This document shows positions 38,601 through 46,533 of a DNA stretch of 54,051 nt, in pieces. Source of the DNA: Pseudoalteromonas sp. BSi20652 (lineage in GTDB: Bacteria; Pseudomonadota; Gammaproteobacteria; Enterobacterales; Alteromonadaceae); assembly GCF_000239855.1 (NCBI RefSeq), contig NZ_BADT01000120.1, positions 1 through 54,051 on the forward strand, read 5' to 3'. Each line of letters starts with the position of its first letter. Position 1 is the stretch's first letter. The translations under genes and the position numbers were made by a program. Below the pieces are notes generated by a model. The model was not told the DNA's origin, did no database searches, and saw nothing but the letters and a program-made list of their open reading frames with translations.

Positions 38601-39332
38601 ACAGTCCCGTTTGATTACGACATAGATTTAAAAGTGATTGTTAAAAACGATGTAAAAGTAGAGTCGTTTGGCTTGGAATCAAAAGTTGCGGGTGATTTAG
38701 CGATAAAAATGAGTCAAGGTGCACCAATTATAGCCACAGGTGAGCTTAACTTAATTGAAGGTACTTACTTAGCCTTTGGGCAAGATTTAATAATCAGCAC
38801 CGGGCAAGTCGGTTTTAGCGGTTCAATTGAACAACCATTTTTAAATATTAAAGCAATACGTAACCCCGATACGACTGCAAATGGTGTCATTGCAGGGGTG
38901 ACGCTCACGGGTAATGTTGAGCAACCAACGCTTAAAATATTTTCTGAGCCTGCGATGGATCAAGCACAAGCACTTGCATATTTACTTAATGGCCAACCTT
39001 TAGGTGATGGAGAAAGTTCGTCAAGCGATGCTATGCTTACACAGTTATTACTCTCTCAAGGGGTTAGCCGCAGCGAAGGGGTTGTTTCTAAGGTAGGTGA
39101 AACCTTTGGGTTGTCAGATGTAAGTTTAAGCTCATCAGGTAGTGGTGATAGTACCAAAGTAGAAATATCAGGATACGTAGCACCCAGTTTGCAAGTTAAA
39201 TATAGCGTGGGTGTATTTGATTCGCTCAGTGAAGTGGCTGTGCGTTATCAGTTACTTTCACAGTTATACATAGAGATAACAAGCGGCCTATATCAAAATG
39301 TTGATGTGCTATATAAGTTTGATTGGGAATAA
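35643..39332 (+). CDS. tamB: Translocation and assembly module protein TamB
   Basis: A 1229-residue AsmA-like/DUF490 protein. It is anchored in the inner membrane by one N-terminal helix (about residues 8-30) and spans the periplasm as a long beta-rich groove towards TamA. The many repeated amphipathic beta-stretches and the conserved C-terminal DUF490 part (about 880-1229, including GTYLAFGQDLIISTG and LKIFSEPAMDQAQALAYLL) fit the family, as does the length (E. coli 1259). The end LYKFDWE is typical. Its start overlaps the tamA stop by one base (TAATG), so the two are coupled. If the tamA frameshift were real, TamB translation would probably suffer. Confidence 0.93.
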   Translation: MSLLKKITAAVSAIFVTLVVALFCLLFTAPGNQFIAYSANKAVDGLHIEIKDGRFIYNDAFNVRFTNNGLDFNAQQLKIDLFWWQCDGICIDNLSAKSINLTLPKTAESEEEAAAEPLKKISLPFNIAVKNIAINKFTLEHPSANVSVNNFKLSAKAEGSKLTVKSLNIPTILIALKEQEQDAKTQTAQNTQAPLTHLPALPNIEFTSPLDLVVEDFEIANITIEQNEAQHVIENISLQLSVEDAVINLESFSAKYEQWQLNTHLNAELTGNLPVKGDVVLQSDEHQANLQLNGDLSNLNLNLETQGQYPLSLTATANLKQKNYPFELNGKIKQWLIDAQSNELKLRNVSLNAQGNADDYQLSLQANSQLGAYPAVDLNTQLKGSLTKATLQALGIKANESSATIKANVDWQKGIQANFNGTLANLKAQYLTDAVTSDISGQFKGSFNAAVDKWQLQMNNTKLSGLLNDVPLEFASNFKLDNTLKANIDSFYLSSGTNKLALSGQVDDTWQVDGKVTLKSDEKANIPFTADGNANLKVRGERLTPSVDLALILDRFIFDEININKLSVKGQLDTAADWQTDVSVSVGSALVAEQQINSVKIDISGDKTDHQLTASVDAEQGSIELEVNGKINNTTWNGELSNVTLSDKKLSFSNTRNIAIMVNTQSGDFDVSAHCWASDQSELCIDTLAQSKNLGQLNAKLSNLALEELKHFLPNSIRTRGNIAGDVALNWQSGALKTLRANIDSSDLEAVLTSEEDRFKLPIETLTISAFSDSQIGKLEANLESSVLGKINTQINIDDIQNTQALNGTINIDKILLSDLQPFLETLEQLKGDISGKVALAGTLKDPLLNGELNVSDISLEGEQLPIALQKSNINVLFDKTTATIKGNLNDNQGGKINLTGDVDWQGAQPAVNVAVVGEQFYVRAQQGVTFKVSPDLKIGLANNALKLAGEVVVPYGRIMIEELPEGAVQVSDDEIIVDQKTEATETVPFDYDIDLKVIVKNDVKVESFGLESKVAGDLAIKMSQGAPIIATGELNLIEGTYLAFGQDLIISTGQVGFSGSIEQPFLNIKAIRNPDTTANGVIAGVTLTGNVEQPTLKIFSEPAMDQAQALAYLLNGQPLGDGESSSSDAMLTQLLLSQGVSRSEGVVSKVGETFGLSDVSLSSSGSGDSTKVEISGYVAPSLQVKYSVGVFDSLSEVAVRYQLLSQLYIEITSGLYQNVDVLYKFDWE

Positions 39333-39364
39333 CTAAAACTATAATAATTATAAGGATATAAGCG

Positions 39365-40252
39365 ATGAAAAAAATTATATTGCCAGCTCTACTTAGTGTT
39401 TTATTGAGCGGTTGTGCTCAACAACTCGGTGATGATGTTGCTAAACAAGAGCTACCTTTATTGAGCGCGAGTGAGGTAATTGCTAGTGCAACAGATAATG
39501 ACTGGCGAGTAGTGGATGCTCAAAATATTTTAAAGATAACGCTGCCAACGGGCGATGCGTACATTGAGCTTAATGAACAGTTTGCTCCAAAGCACGTTCA
39601 AAATATTAAAAAACTAGCGCGAGAACGGTTTTATAAAAATACTAGCGTTTATCGGTTTGTTGAAGGTTTTGTAGCGCAAGGCGGGGACAGCTCGGGTAAA
39701 AAGTTAATTAAAACGGCAGATAAAACAGTCCCTGCTGAGTTTTATTTAACAACAAACAAACCACTTTTAATTACTGAGCTAAATGGCGACGGATATGCAC
39801 CAGTTACTGGCTTTTTAAACGGCTTTGCAGTTGCTCAAAATTCAGCACATACGCAAACATGGCAAGTGCATTGTAGTGGTGTGTTTGCAATGGCGCGCGA
39901 TAACGATATAAATAGTGCGAGTACGGAGTTTTTTGTAACGATAGGGCAAGGCCCGCGCTACCTTGATAAAAACATTACGGTGTTTGGTCGAGTGCTAGAA
40001 GGTATAGAGCATTTTAACCGTTTAGCGCGTACGCCAAGTGCAGGAAAAGCATTTAACCCAATTACCAATATACAAGTCCTTGGCGATGTACAAAGCGATA
40101 AAAGTATATTTAAAGTGATGAAAACAAACTCATCGGTGTTTAAAAACTTAATCAATGCTCGTAAAAACCGTGTTGAAGCATGGTTTGTTAAAGCACATAA
40201 CTACGTTGATGTGTGTGGTATGCCCATACCCACTAAGCGTGAAGTTAATTAA
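39365..40252 (+). CDS. Lipoprotein peptidyl-prolyl cis-trans isomerase, cyclophilin type
   Basis: A 295-residue cyclophilin-fold protein that should speed proline isomerisation in the periplasm. A lipobox LLSGC (Cys17) follows a short signal peptide. The cyclophilin core is seen in ITLPTGDAYIELNEQFAPKHVQNIK, YRFVEGFVAQGGDSSG, GVFAMARDNDINSASTEFFVTIGQGPRYLD and VFGRVLEGIEHF. It has an insertion in the middle (about 115-160) and a C-terminal extension with a VDVCGMPIPTK motif, making it longer than the usual about 165-190 residues. It follows tamB by 32 bp with an AAGGAT ribosome-binding sequence and may be co-transcribed. Confidence 0.88.
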   Translation: MKKIILPALLSVLLSGCAQQLGDDVAKQELPLLSASEVIASATDNDWRVVDAQNILKITLPTGDAYIELNEQFAPKHVQNIKKLARERFYKNTSVYRFVEGFVAQGGDSSGKKLIKTADKTVPAEFYLTTNKPLLITELNGDGYAPVTGFLNGFAVAQNSAHTQTWQVHCSGVFAMARDNDINSASTEFFVTIGQGPRYLDKNITVFGRVLEGIEHFNRLARTPSAGKAFNPITNIQVLGDVQSDKSIFKVMKTNSSVFKNLINARKNRVEAWFVKAHNYVDVCGMPIPTKREVN

Positions 40253-40258
40253 AGAATG

Positions 40259-40284
40259 TAAAAAGGAGCCTAGGCTCCTTTTTT
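40259..40284. terminator. Bidirectional terminator between PPIase and queF
   Basis: A near-perfect palindrome, AAAAGGAGCC / GGCTCCTTTT centred on TA, is flanked by an A run and a T run. It lies between convergent genes. Confidence 0.85.
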
Positions 40285-40311
40285 AATACTCATATTTCAG
40301 TTTAAAATAAA

Positions 40312-41157
40312 CTACTGACGATTAATTTTAACTGCAAATGGCGTATCGTTATAATGCGTAGAGCGATACGGGTTTATATCAAGCCCGCCGCGACGAGTAT
40401 AACGCGCGTAAACCTCTAACTCTTTAATATTAAGTTGTGTTGTTAAATCGCTATAAATACGCTCAACACACTGCTCATGAAATTCGTTATGCGTTCTGAA
40501 CGAAATTAAGTAACGCAGTAACGATTCGCGACATATTTGCTCGCCTGTGTATCGTATAATCACACTTGCCCAGTCAGGCTGGGAGGTAATTAAACAGTTC
40601 GATTTAAGTAAATGGCTATAGAGCGTTTCTGTAACTACGTTATCATTTTTTGCTTTAAGTGAATTAGCATCAATATCGTAATTATTAATCTCAATATCTA
40701 AGTCATCAATACATTCACCTGGCAGCGCTGTACACGGTAAGCAATTGTAATCATCAGGATTATATAAAGTCACTTTGACAGGGCTGTTAACCGCGTTTGA
40801 TAAGTCATCAATTAAATGCTGTTTTACTACATCAATGCTTTCAAATCGGGTTTGGTTAAAGCTATTTAAATAAAGTTTAAACGACTTTGACTCAATAATA
40901 TGGCTGCTTTGGCATTCAAAGGTAAATAAGGCCACGGCAACTTGCGGCTTACCTTTAGTATTTAGCCATGAAAGCTCGTAACCTGTCCAAATATCTTGGC
41001 CTTTAAATGGAAGCTCTGCTTCGTCAATATTTAAAGCATCACGATTTAGTTTGCGCGCAATAGGGAAAAGCAAGCTTGGCGTGTACACATCTACATACTC
41101 AGTAGATTGGCCTAATACGCTACCTTTAAGGTCTGGAGAATTGCTGTAATCTGTCAT
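40312..41157 (-). CDS. queF: NADPH-dependent 7-cyano-7-deazaguanine reductase QueF
   Basis: A 281-residue enzyme that reduces preQ0 nitrile to preQ1 in queuosine tRNA modification. This is the long, two-domain (YqcD) type, as in E. coli (282 residues). The substrate-binding motif [17 protein letters not shown] is at 89-105. The nucleophile Cys188 ([13 protein letters not shown]) and Asp195 form the catalytic pair. FHEQCVERI and [12 protein letters not shown] near the C-terminus are also conserved. It is divergent from syd, as in E. coli. Confidence 0.95.
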   Translation of the reverse strand: MTDYSNSPDLKGSVLGQSTEYVDVYTPSLLFPIARKLNRDALNIDEAELPFKGQDIWTGYELSWLNTKGKPQVAVALFTFECQSSHIIESKSFKLYLNSFNQTRFESIDVVKQHLIDDLSNAVNSPVKVTLYNPDDYNCLPCTALPGECIDDLDIEINNYDIDANSLKAKNDNVVTETLYSHLLKSNCLITSQPDWASVIIRYTGEQICRESLLRYLISFRTHNEFHEQCVERIYSDLTTQLNIKELEVYARYTRRGGLDINPYRSTHYNDTPFAVKINRQ

Positions 41158-41216
41158 GTTTGCTCTTAAATAGTTACAATAGGGACATTATATCTAATTT
41201 AAATGAGTTTCACAGT

Positions 41217-41756
41217 ATGTCTGTTGCATTGCTTATAGAACAACTTCATCAAACATTTAGCGAAAATACCCTTAAAAACACCACAAAGTACCCACTTATT
41301 GCGCACGACGAGCAATGGCCAAGCCCATGTGAAGTTGGTGAGGTTGACGAGCAAGGAAACATTCAATGGCAGGGCGCGCGTCAGCAACCTGCAGGTTCGC
41401 TTAATGATTTAGCCAGTGCACTAGAGCTTGAGTTTCCAAAAGAGCTTAGCGAGCTATACGGACATATGTACGGTGGAAGTATTTTAGCAAGTATTGATGG
41501 GCATCAGGTTGAATTACTACAAGCATGGAATGAAGAAGATTTTAATTTACTACAGCAAAATATAACGGGCCACGTTTTAATGAAACGCAAGCTCAAGCAA
41601 CCAGAAACAGTATTTATTGGTTTAACAGATCAAGATGATTTACTAGTGAGTGTATTGGTGCACACTGGTGAAGTATGTTTAGAGCACGTAGGCAAAAACA
41701 CACACCATGTACTTGCACCTAACATTAATGCTTTTTTAAAGGCATTAGAGGTTTAA
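41217..41756 (+). CDS. syd: SecY-interacting protein Syd
   Basis: A 179-residue soluble protein from ATG 41217 that matches E. coli Syd (181). It shares (W)P(S)PC near the start, FYGHMYGGSI-like (ELYGHMYGGSI), the LLQAWNEEDFNLLQQNITGHVL block and SGEVCLEHVG-like HTGEVCLEHVG. Syd binds SecY and is thought to check or degrade faulty translocons. The open frame extends 19 codons upstream to a TTG at 41160, but that would leave almost no space to divergent queF. The homologous part begins at the ATG (MSVALLIEQ), so I use it. Confidence 0.9.
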   Translation: MSVALLIEQLHQTFSENTLKNTTKYPLIAHDEQWPSPCEVGEVDEQGNIQWQGARQQPAGSLNDLASALELEFPKELSELYGHMYGGSILASIDGHQVELLQAWNEEDFNLLQQNITGHVLMKRKLKQPETVFIGLTDQDDLLVSVLVHTGEVCLEHVGKNTHHVLAPNINAFLKALEV

Positions 41757-41768
41757 AACGTGTTTAAT

Positions 41769-41801
41769 AAATCAGCTTAGCGTTATCACTAAGCTGATTT
41801 T
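41769..41801. terminator. Bidirectional terminator after syd
   Basis: The stem AAATCAGCTTAG / CTAAGCTGATTT with an 8-nt loop lies between convergent syd and the DUF2310 gene. A/T runs flank it on both sides. Confidence 0.8.
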
Positions 41802-41819
41802 AAGCACTCACTAAAGTTG

Positions 41820-42593
41820 TTACTGAAAATCCCACGATATATTAGACACTAAGCCACACGGCTCACACCTAAAGTCGAATAACCCAAACCACGATTCAGG
41901 TAATTTCCAATCGCCATTGCAGCTAGGGCATTTTCGTTCAAGTTCAGACGCTTTATCTACGCCGCCTACACGGTATAAATAATAATAGGTTGGCTTTTTA
42001 GTTAAAAAACTAATTCGCTTTGTTATGTCTTTTCCGCGTCTGTATAAGTCGCTTTGGATACTCGATATTTCTTCAAGTGCCGGAAACTCACAACGGGTTG
42101 CGCCATTAATTTGAATTTGATCGCAGGCTTGCCAATCTTCTTGCCATTTTATAAGTGTTTTATAGTCACCATTAGCAATTGCCGGAATACGAAATAGCGG
42201 CACAGGCAAAAAGTCATCACCACAATAAAGCGGGCTGCACGTATGCACATAGGTTGTATATAAAATATAACCAGATGGTTCTTTGCAGCAATCAGCGCCG
42301 TTGGAGTGAATATCTTGTCCAATCACTTTTACTTTTGGCGCAAGTAGCCCCGCACTATGTAACTTTTCGATACTGTGCTTAACAAACGGGCTGTTATTTA
42401 GCGGGTGCATTGCATCTTCAGTAGGGCACATCACTCGGGTAATAAAAAAGCCGTCTTTTAAAACGGTTGGAAACTCTTCACCCATTATTTGACCATTAAA
42501 ACGCAGTGCATTTACTAAGCGATTTATTGCTTGTTCGGCTTGTTCTAAGGTGGTGTCTTGGTAGCAATCAAAAGTTAAATCAACAACGAACAT
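41820..42593 (-). CDS. Zn-ribbon-containing protein (DUF2310 family)
   Basis: A 257-residue cytoplasmic protein of the DUF2310 family. It opens MFVVDLTFDCYQDT and has a conserved middle (DIHSNGADCCKEPSGYILYTTY). It ends with a zinc ribbon made by CPSCNGDW (about residues 222-229) and RCEPCGL about 16 residues later. The family is found in gammaproteobacteria and its biochemical role is not known to me. It lies 13 bp downstream of the next small gene and is likely in one operon with it. Confidence 0.85.
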   Translation of the reverse strand: MFVVDLTFDCYQDTTLEQAEQAINRLVNALRFNGQIMGEEFPTVLKDGFFITRVMCPTEDAMHPLNNSPFVKHSIEKLHSAGLLAPKVKVIGQDIHSNGADCCKEPSGYILYTTYVHTCSPLYCGDDFLPVPLFRIPAIANGDYKTLIKWQEDWQACDQIQINGATRCEFPALEEISSIQSDLYRRGKDITKRISFLTKKPTYYYLYRVGGVDKASELERKCPSCNGDWKLPESWFGLFDFRCEPCGLVSNISWDFQ

Positions 42594-42606
42594 TTATAGT
42601 CTCAAA

Positions 42607-42873
42607 TTATTTTTGTTCTAGCAGTGCAAGAAGTTTATCGAGTTTTTGCTCAATTCTATCTAATTGACTTGTTTTAAGCTCAGTACTATCTGACTGCTGT
42701 GGGTTTCTCATGAAGTTATTAATTGAATCAGGATTGTTTTTATATTGGCTTACTGCTGCAATAATCATCGGCATAGGAACCGGTTGCGCCAAACGGCCTT
42801 TAGTTAGAGCTACAGTAGGGGTTTTGCCTTCATCAAGAAGGGCTTTAATTGCATCAAATACAACTGAATTCAT
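42607..42873 (-). CDS. Conserved hypothetical protein with C-terminal coiled coil
   Basis: An 88-residue soluble protein. The N-terminal half (AIKALLDEGKTPTVALTKGRL...MPMIIAAVSQYK) looks like a small helical, possibly DNA-binding-like domain. The last about 20 residues (LDRIEQKLDKLLALLEQK) form a clear heptad coiled coil, suggesting oligomerisation. I do not recognise the family with certainty. It precedes the DUF2310 gene by 13 bp in the same direction. Confidence 0.7.
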   Translation of the reverse strand: MNSVVFDAIKALLDEGKTPTVALTKGRLAQPVPMPMIIAAVSQYKNNPDSINNFMRNPQQSDSTELKTSQLDRIEQKLDKLLALLEQK

Positions 42874-42969
42874 TAGATATATAACTCTTTAGTAAAATAA
42901 ATACGCAGCATATAAATGCCGCGCAGATGCTATGTTAGCAATAAATAAGGGAGGGTACATTAAATAAAG

Positions 42970-43206
42970 TTACTTACTTTGACGAATGCGTACATCTAAC
43001 TCGTCAATTACTTCACTCCAGTCTCCGTCTTGTGCAAGGGATTCAGCTAAAAAGTGCTGTTGTGCTTCATCCCAAAAAGAAGCTTCTTGGAGTAGTGTTG
43101 TGTCTTCTAATTCATGTGAGGCAATAAATGTATCTATTTGCTCATCACTATTAGGTAATTCAAGTTGTGCAAAAAGTGTGTTAATGTCGTGTTTTGTCGT
43201 ATCCAT
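42970..43206 (-). CDS. DUF2789 family protein
   Basis: A 78-residue acidic protein matching DUF2789. It has the family layout LFAQLELPNSDEQIDTFI, then EASFWDEAQQHFLAESL and DGDWSEVIDELDVRIRQ. These are small soluble proteins of gammaproteobacteria without assigned function. An AAAGGAGC ribosome-binding sequence lies before the ATG. It is divergent from the GNAT gene, and the tandem repeat lies between the two. Confidence 0.8.
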   Translation of the reverse strand: MDTTKHDINTLFAQLELPNSDEQIDTFIASHELEDTTLLQEASFWDEAQQHFLAESLAQDGDWSEVIDELDVRIRQSK

Positions 43207-43298
43207 GATATTGCTCCTTTAAATGAATGAAAATTCATACTAGTACTTAACTGTACCTCCTGCTAGTTAAACTCTCGCTGAATTTACGGTTAATAATT

Positions 43299-43346
43299 TT
43301 AGGTATATAGTTAGGTATATAGTTAGGTATATAGTTTGGTATATAG
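43299..43346 (+). repeat. Four 12-bp tandem repeats in a divergent promoter region
   Basis: The unit TTAGGTATATAG occurs four times head to tail. The first differs only in its context and the last has one change (TTTGGTATATAG). Each unit contains a TATA-rich stretch that could act as a -10-like element. It ends 38 bp before the GNAT start codon and about 90 bp from the divergent DUF2789 start, so copy number would shift promoter spacing. Confidence 0.9.
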
Positions 43347-43384
43347 TTAACGCAGTCTATAGCTAAAATAATAAAGGAAATACA

Positions 43385-44038
43385 ATGAGTGTAACCACGC
43401 CAGCTGATACGTTCAGCGTACAGTATTTAGCCGCAGAAGATATTAGCACTGCAGCGAGCCTAATTTATCAGGCTTATCATGACGATCCTGTATTACAAAA
43501 CATGCTTAGCTACAATGACGAAAATAAATCAGTTTACGAAAAAAAATTACGATCATTAATTCGCGAAGAGCTCAGTAGTTTTTGGCAAGAAAAGCAGCCA
43601 TTAATTGGTTTATACCGCAACGATAAATTAAAAGCAGTAGCGTGTGTATTTGAATCTAATAGCCAATTACAAGCGCAGCGTTATTGGCACTGGCGTTTAA
43701 AATTAATGCTGAGTGCGGGCTACTTACAAACAAATCAATTAATCGATAAAGAACAAACAATTAGAGATGCCCTTAAAGAGAAAGGCAATTACTACTTTTT
43801 AGCTTTTATTGCCGTAGATCCGCATTTTCATGGGCAAGGGTTTGGTCGTTACCTACTACGAGGGCTTGATGATTTAGTTAAATGTAACGCTGAGTCAACG
43901 GGGATGGCTGTATTTGTAACGCGTAAAGAACACACTGAATTTTTTAAAACCGAAAAGTTTGAAGCATTTAAACACCTTACTTTTAACCAAGTAGAGGGCG
44001 AGTTACTGTTTAAATCAATAATTGAGCCAACTATTTAA
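43385..44038 (+). CDS. GNAT family N-acetyltransferase
   Basis: A 217-residue acetyltransferase of the GNAT fold. The acetyl-CoA pyrophosphate-binding motif is HFHGQGFGRYLLRGLDDL (about 146-163), preceded by the strand YYFLAFIAVDP. The C-terminal strand FFKTEKFEAFKHL fits motif B. The substrate cannot be told from sequence. AAAGGAAA serves as ribosome-binding sequence. The tandem repeat at 43299-43346 is directly upstream and may affect expression. Confidence 0.85.
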   Translation: MSVTTPADTFSVQYLAAEDISTAASLIYQAYHDDPVLQNMLSYNDENKSVYEKKLRSLIREELSSFWQEKQPLIGLYRNDKLKAVACVFESNSQLQAQRYWHWRLKLMLSAGYLQTNQLIDKEQTIRDALKEKGNYYFLAFIAVDPHFHGQGFGRYLLRGLDDLVKCNAESTGMAVFVTRKEHTEFFKTEKFEAFKHLTFNQVEGELLFKSIIEPTI

Positions 44039-44078
44039 AATTATGACGTAAGCCAATGCGCCCAAACGGACATAAGAC

Positions 44079-44096
44079 CGTGAGATATATCTCACA
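44079..44096. promoter_or_regulatory. UvrY/GacA-like palindrome upstream of csrB
   Basis: CGTGAGATATATCTCACA is an 18-bp near-perfect inverted repeat. It closely resembles the element described for the UvrY response regulator upstream of E. coli csrB (TGTGAGAGATCTCTTACA). It lies about 170-180 bp before the probable csrB start, the usual distance for this activator site. Confidence 0.7.
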
Positions 44097-44117
44097 TTAT
44101 CGTGAGCATTATCAGTT

Positions 44118-44142
44118 AAAGGCTATTAATAAATAGCCTTTT
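44118..44142 (+). terminator. Terminator of the GNAT gene
   Basis: The stem AAGGCTATT / AATAGCCTT with a 4-nt loop is followed by TTTTC. It lies 80 bp past the GNAT stop and separates it from the csrB promoter. Confidence 0.7.
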
Positions 44143-44253
44143 CTCATTCAAGCTATTGTAATATAAGGTCTATTTCTATTTTTCATTTTTGTGACATTTA
44201 TTTATTTAATGTTAAGTCCTATTTCTCCCCCCTGATTGCTTTAAACTTCTCTT

Positions 44254-44726
44254 TGTCAAGACGACATAGCTCAATGATTGAGTTACTGCCAAGGATAGGG
44301 AATAGGCAACATAGCAGACGCTAGCAGGAAGCATAAAGGACAAGCTAAAACGGATACAAGGAAGAATAAGGAAGTGCATGAAGCACTTAGTAACTAGGAG
44401 TTACTTTAGGATAATTACGGATGACGCTACAGGAAGTAGCAGGAGCGTTAGTTTACGCAGGACAGCCAAGATGGCAAGTGGATATTGCAAGATGCAATAA
44501 GTGGCAGGAGCTACTTAAAAGGATTGCCAAGGATGATGCTACGGATGTAGCCAAACGATAGATTTCGTGGGTTTGCCAAGGTGGCTATGGATATTGCAGG
44601 ATGCAATGTGAGGGTAAACAAGGTTGTTTACTCGTTCAGGGGATGATAATACGGATTTAAGATAGTGGATATCTAGCAGGATGCAGTCCAATTGGGGCGT
44701 AACTTTAGTTACGCCTTAGTTTTTTG
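44254..44726 (+). ncRNA. csrB: CsrB family regulatory RNA (CsrA sponge)
   Basis: About 470 bases without an open frame but with about 23 GGA motifs (mostly AGGA, some CGGA or TGGA), by eye. Many sit in loops of short hairpins: GCTAC-GGAT-GTAGC, ATTGC-AGGAT-GCAAT, AGTAACT-AGGA-GTTACT, GCTAC-AGGA-AGTAGC. This is the structure of CsrB/CsrC RNAs, which bind many copies of CsrA and relieve its repression. It ends in a perfect terminator (GGCGTAAC / GTTACGCC plus T run). The syd - csrB - yqcC-truC-yqcA order matches E. coli, although here several other genes lie between. The 5' end is estimated. The UvrY-like palindrome upstream suggests BarA/UvrY (GacS/GacA) control. Confidence 0.9.
44694..44726 (+). 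terminator. csrB terminator
   Basis: The stem GGCGTAAC / GTTACGCC with TTTA loop is followed by TTAG and a run of six T. It is the 3' end of the csrB-type RNA. Confidence 0.9.
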
Positions 44727-44779
44727 TGTTGGAGTAAATTTATTAATTTAAGACACACACTCCTAAAGTATATTAAGTT

Positions 44780-45079
44780 TTATATTTTATGCGGCGGAAC
44801 AACCACACTTTTCAAAAACTCATTTTCCATAATTAACACACCTTGATAAGCATTTTCACCATCGCTTGAAAACTCAAATATAAATTCACTTTTAATACCA
44901 GGCTTACCGTTCTTTAAAAAACCAAAGCGGCGTTTTATGCATGCAACGCTCATCAATTGCACCTGCAGTTGGTCACTTTGACGTTTAGCATGAACGTTCG
45001 CCGCTTCAGCAACCTTTCGGTTAAGCCAAAATAAGTAAATTACACTACCAATAAGTATGAACGTCCATAAACTTGCCAT
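44780..45079 (-). CDS. DUF3301 domain-containing protein
   Basis: A 99-residue protein with one N-terminal membrane helix (about residues 3-19) and a cytoplasmic domain. KRQSDQLQVQLMSVACIKRRFGFLKNGKP and the strand FIFEFSSDGENAYQGVLIM match the DUF3301 pattern. The function is unknown. It starts immediately after the DUF3549 gene (adjacent stop and start), so they form an operon. This pair is common in Vibrio, Shewanella and Pseudoalteromonas. Confidence 0.8.
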   Translation of the reverse strand: MASLWTFILIGSVIYLFWLNRKVAEAANVHAKRQSDQLQVQLMSVACIKRRFGFLKNGKPGIKSEFIFEFSSDGENAYQGVLIMENEFLKSVVVPPHKI

Positions 45080-46108
45080 TTAAGAAAATAACCTTCCAAT
45101 TGCACGCGCGAGGGTTTCGCTACGATTTTCTTTACGTAATAAGCCTAATAAATGCGGGCGAATAGTCGGTATTGCAACTAAGTCAGCAAAAATACTTGGA
45201 AACAATTCTTCAATTTTTTGATGATGCGCGCAATTATCCATAAATACATGTAAGCGTTCAGGGTTTTCTAATTGCTTAAAACACCGCCCAGCTATTGTTA
45301 GTAACACGTCAGAGTCGTGTCTTACCGGTGAGGTTAGTACAGTATCGACTAATTGAGCGCATAACCCTTGAGCTTGACCTTTTGATGCAGATCTTAGTGC
45401 TGCGGTTATAGCCACTGTGTCGTTGTTACTAATTGCGGCCTGCGTGTAATCAACAAGTAACTCACTCATTGAGGTTGGTATTTCAACGTGTTCAAGCATG
45501 GCACTGAGTGGTTGTAGTACTTCAATAGGTAAATGCGCCCATGCTTTTTGCAGATTACTTAAGTTTGTATCGCTGTCTAAGCGTAGTGCAAAATCGGCAA
45601 TACCCTGTAGTGCAACACTTTGCCAATTATCAAAACCAATTTTACCGCTAAAGTACAGTTGTGCATGCTCGTAATACTGCGATGCAGGCTGTTTTAATAG
45701 TATTTTTACTTGGGCGTTAAATGCCGCTAATTTATTTGCGTTTGGTGTAAAAACATAAGGGTTATTATCAAGCTTTCCATCGGCTTGCTCACCTGTAATT
45801 TCAGTGCCTAGCGCTTGAATAACCATATCAGCAAAGTGATCGCGACTAGCACTTACCAGCATACTTTGCTCATCAAGTGGAAACTTTAAAAACCATACAT
45901 ACGGTTCTTTACTGGCTTTAGTATCCCAAAATTGAATAGCGAGCCATGCATGACCAGCAAGTGGATAAGGGTAAGGCACTTGAGCTTGTTCAATAGCTAA
46001 AAATTGTTTTTTATCAAGCTTAGTAATGTGCCTGCCAATATCAAAAGCACGCCACTGAGTACCCGCACCATCTAAAAGCTGACCTAATGTAGCTATTTGA
46101 TCACTCAT
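45080..46108 (-). CDS. DUF3549 family protein
   Basis: A 342-residue soluble, largely helical protein. The start MSDQIATLGQLLDGAGTQWR and the GRHITKLDKKQF and PYPYPLAGHAWLA segments match the DUF3549 family known from marine gammaproteobacteria. The C-terminal half looks like helical repeats. No enzymatic motif is visible and the function is unknown. It is the first gene of an operon with the DUF3301 gene and divergent from yqcC. Confidence 0.8.
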   Translation of the reverse strand: MSDQIATLGQLLDGAGTQWRAFDIGRHITKLDKKQFLAIEQAQVPYPYPLAGHAWLAIQFWDTKASKEPYVWFLKFPLDEQSMLVSASRDHFADMVIQALGTEITGEQADGKLDNNPYVFTPNANKLAAFNAQVKILLKQPASQYYEHAQLYFSGKIGFDNWQSVALQGIADFALRLDSDTNLSNLQKAWAHLPIEVLQPLSAMLEHVEIPTSMSELLVDYTQAAISNNDTVAITAALRSASKGQAQGLCAQLVDTVLTSPVRHDSDVLLTIAGRCFKQLENPERLHVFMDNCAHHQKIEELFPSIFADLVAIPTIRPHLLGLLRKENRSETLARAIGRLFS

Positions 46109-46212
46109 TGTTTTCTCAACTGTTTTTACTGCAAAATTACATTAATTATACGTCATAGCCGCCTATGAGGGAACAGGGTATAATTGCATTACATATATAA
46201 AAGAGGGTGGTT

Positions 46213-46533
46213 ATGTACCAGCAAACCCAAACTTATTTAGTGCAGCTAACAGCACTTTTACAAAAACACGCGCTTTGGCAAAGTGAGCCAATAGACGCTG
46301 AGGCACTGCTATCAAATACTCCTTTTTGTCACGATACAATGGCATTTGAGCAGTGGTTACAATTTGTATTTATTGAAAAAATACAGCAATTAATAACACA
46401 TAGGCAACCACTGCCGCGTAACTTTGCTATTGCCCCTATGGCGCAAATGACACTTGTGAATAAAGCCGGAAGCGATGAAATAATTGAATTACTAACAGCC
46501 CTTGATACCTTTTTAGGAGAACCAAATGAGTGA
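46213..46533 (+). CDS. yqcC: YqcC family protein
   Basis: A 106-residue small helical protein of the YqcC family (E. coli YqcC 109). Conserved parts are the N-terminal LxxLLQKHALWQ, PFCHDTMAFEQWLQFVFIEK and the PLPRNFAIAPMAQ segment. The function is not established. GAGGGTG before ATG 46213 is a good ribosome-binding sequence, so the GTG two codons upstream is unlikely. The stop overlaps truC by 8 bp. The yqcC-truC-yqcA order is conserved from E. coli. Confidence 0.85.
   Translation: MYQQTQTYLVQLTALLQKHALWQSEPIDAEALLSNTPFCHDTMAFEQWLQFVFIEKIQQLITHRQPLPRNFAIAPMAQMTLVNKAGSDEIIELLTALDTFLGEPNE

Noticed and set aside
41160-41216. N-terminal extension of Syd from a TTG
   Set aside because: Homology and normal length begin at ATG 41217, and the extension would crowd the divergent queF start.
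43299-43346. CRISPR-like array
   Set aside because: The 12-bp units are directly adjacent with no spacers, and no cas genes are present.
44254-44726. Possible degenerate coding region or tandem protein repeats
   Set aside because: The repeated GGA units sit in hairpins, stops occur in all frames, and the region ends in a terminator. A CsrB RNA explains it fully.
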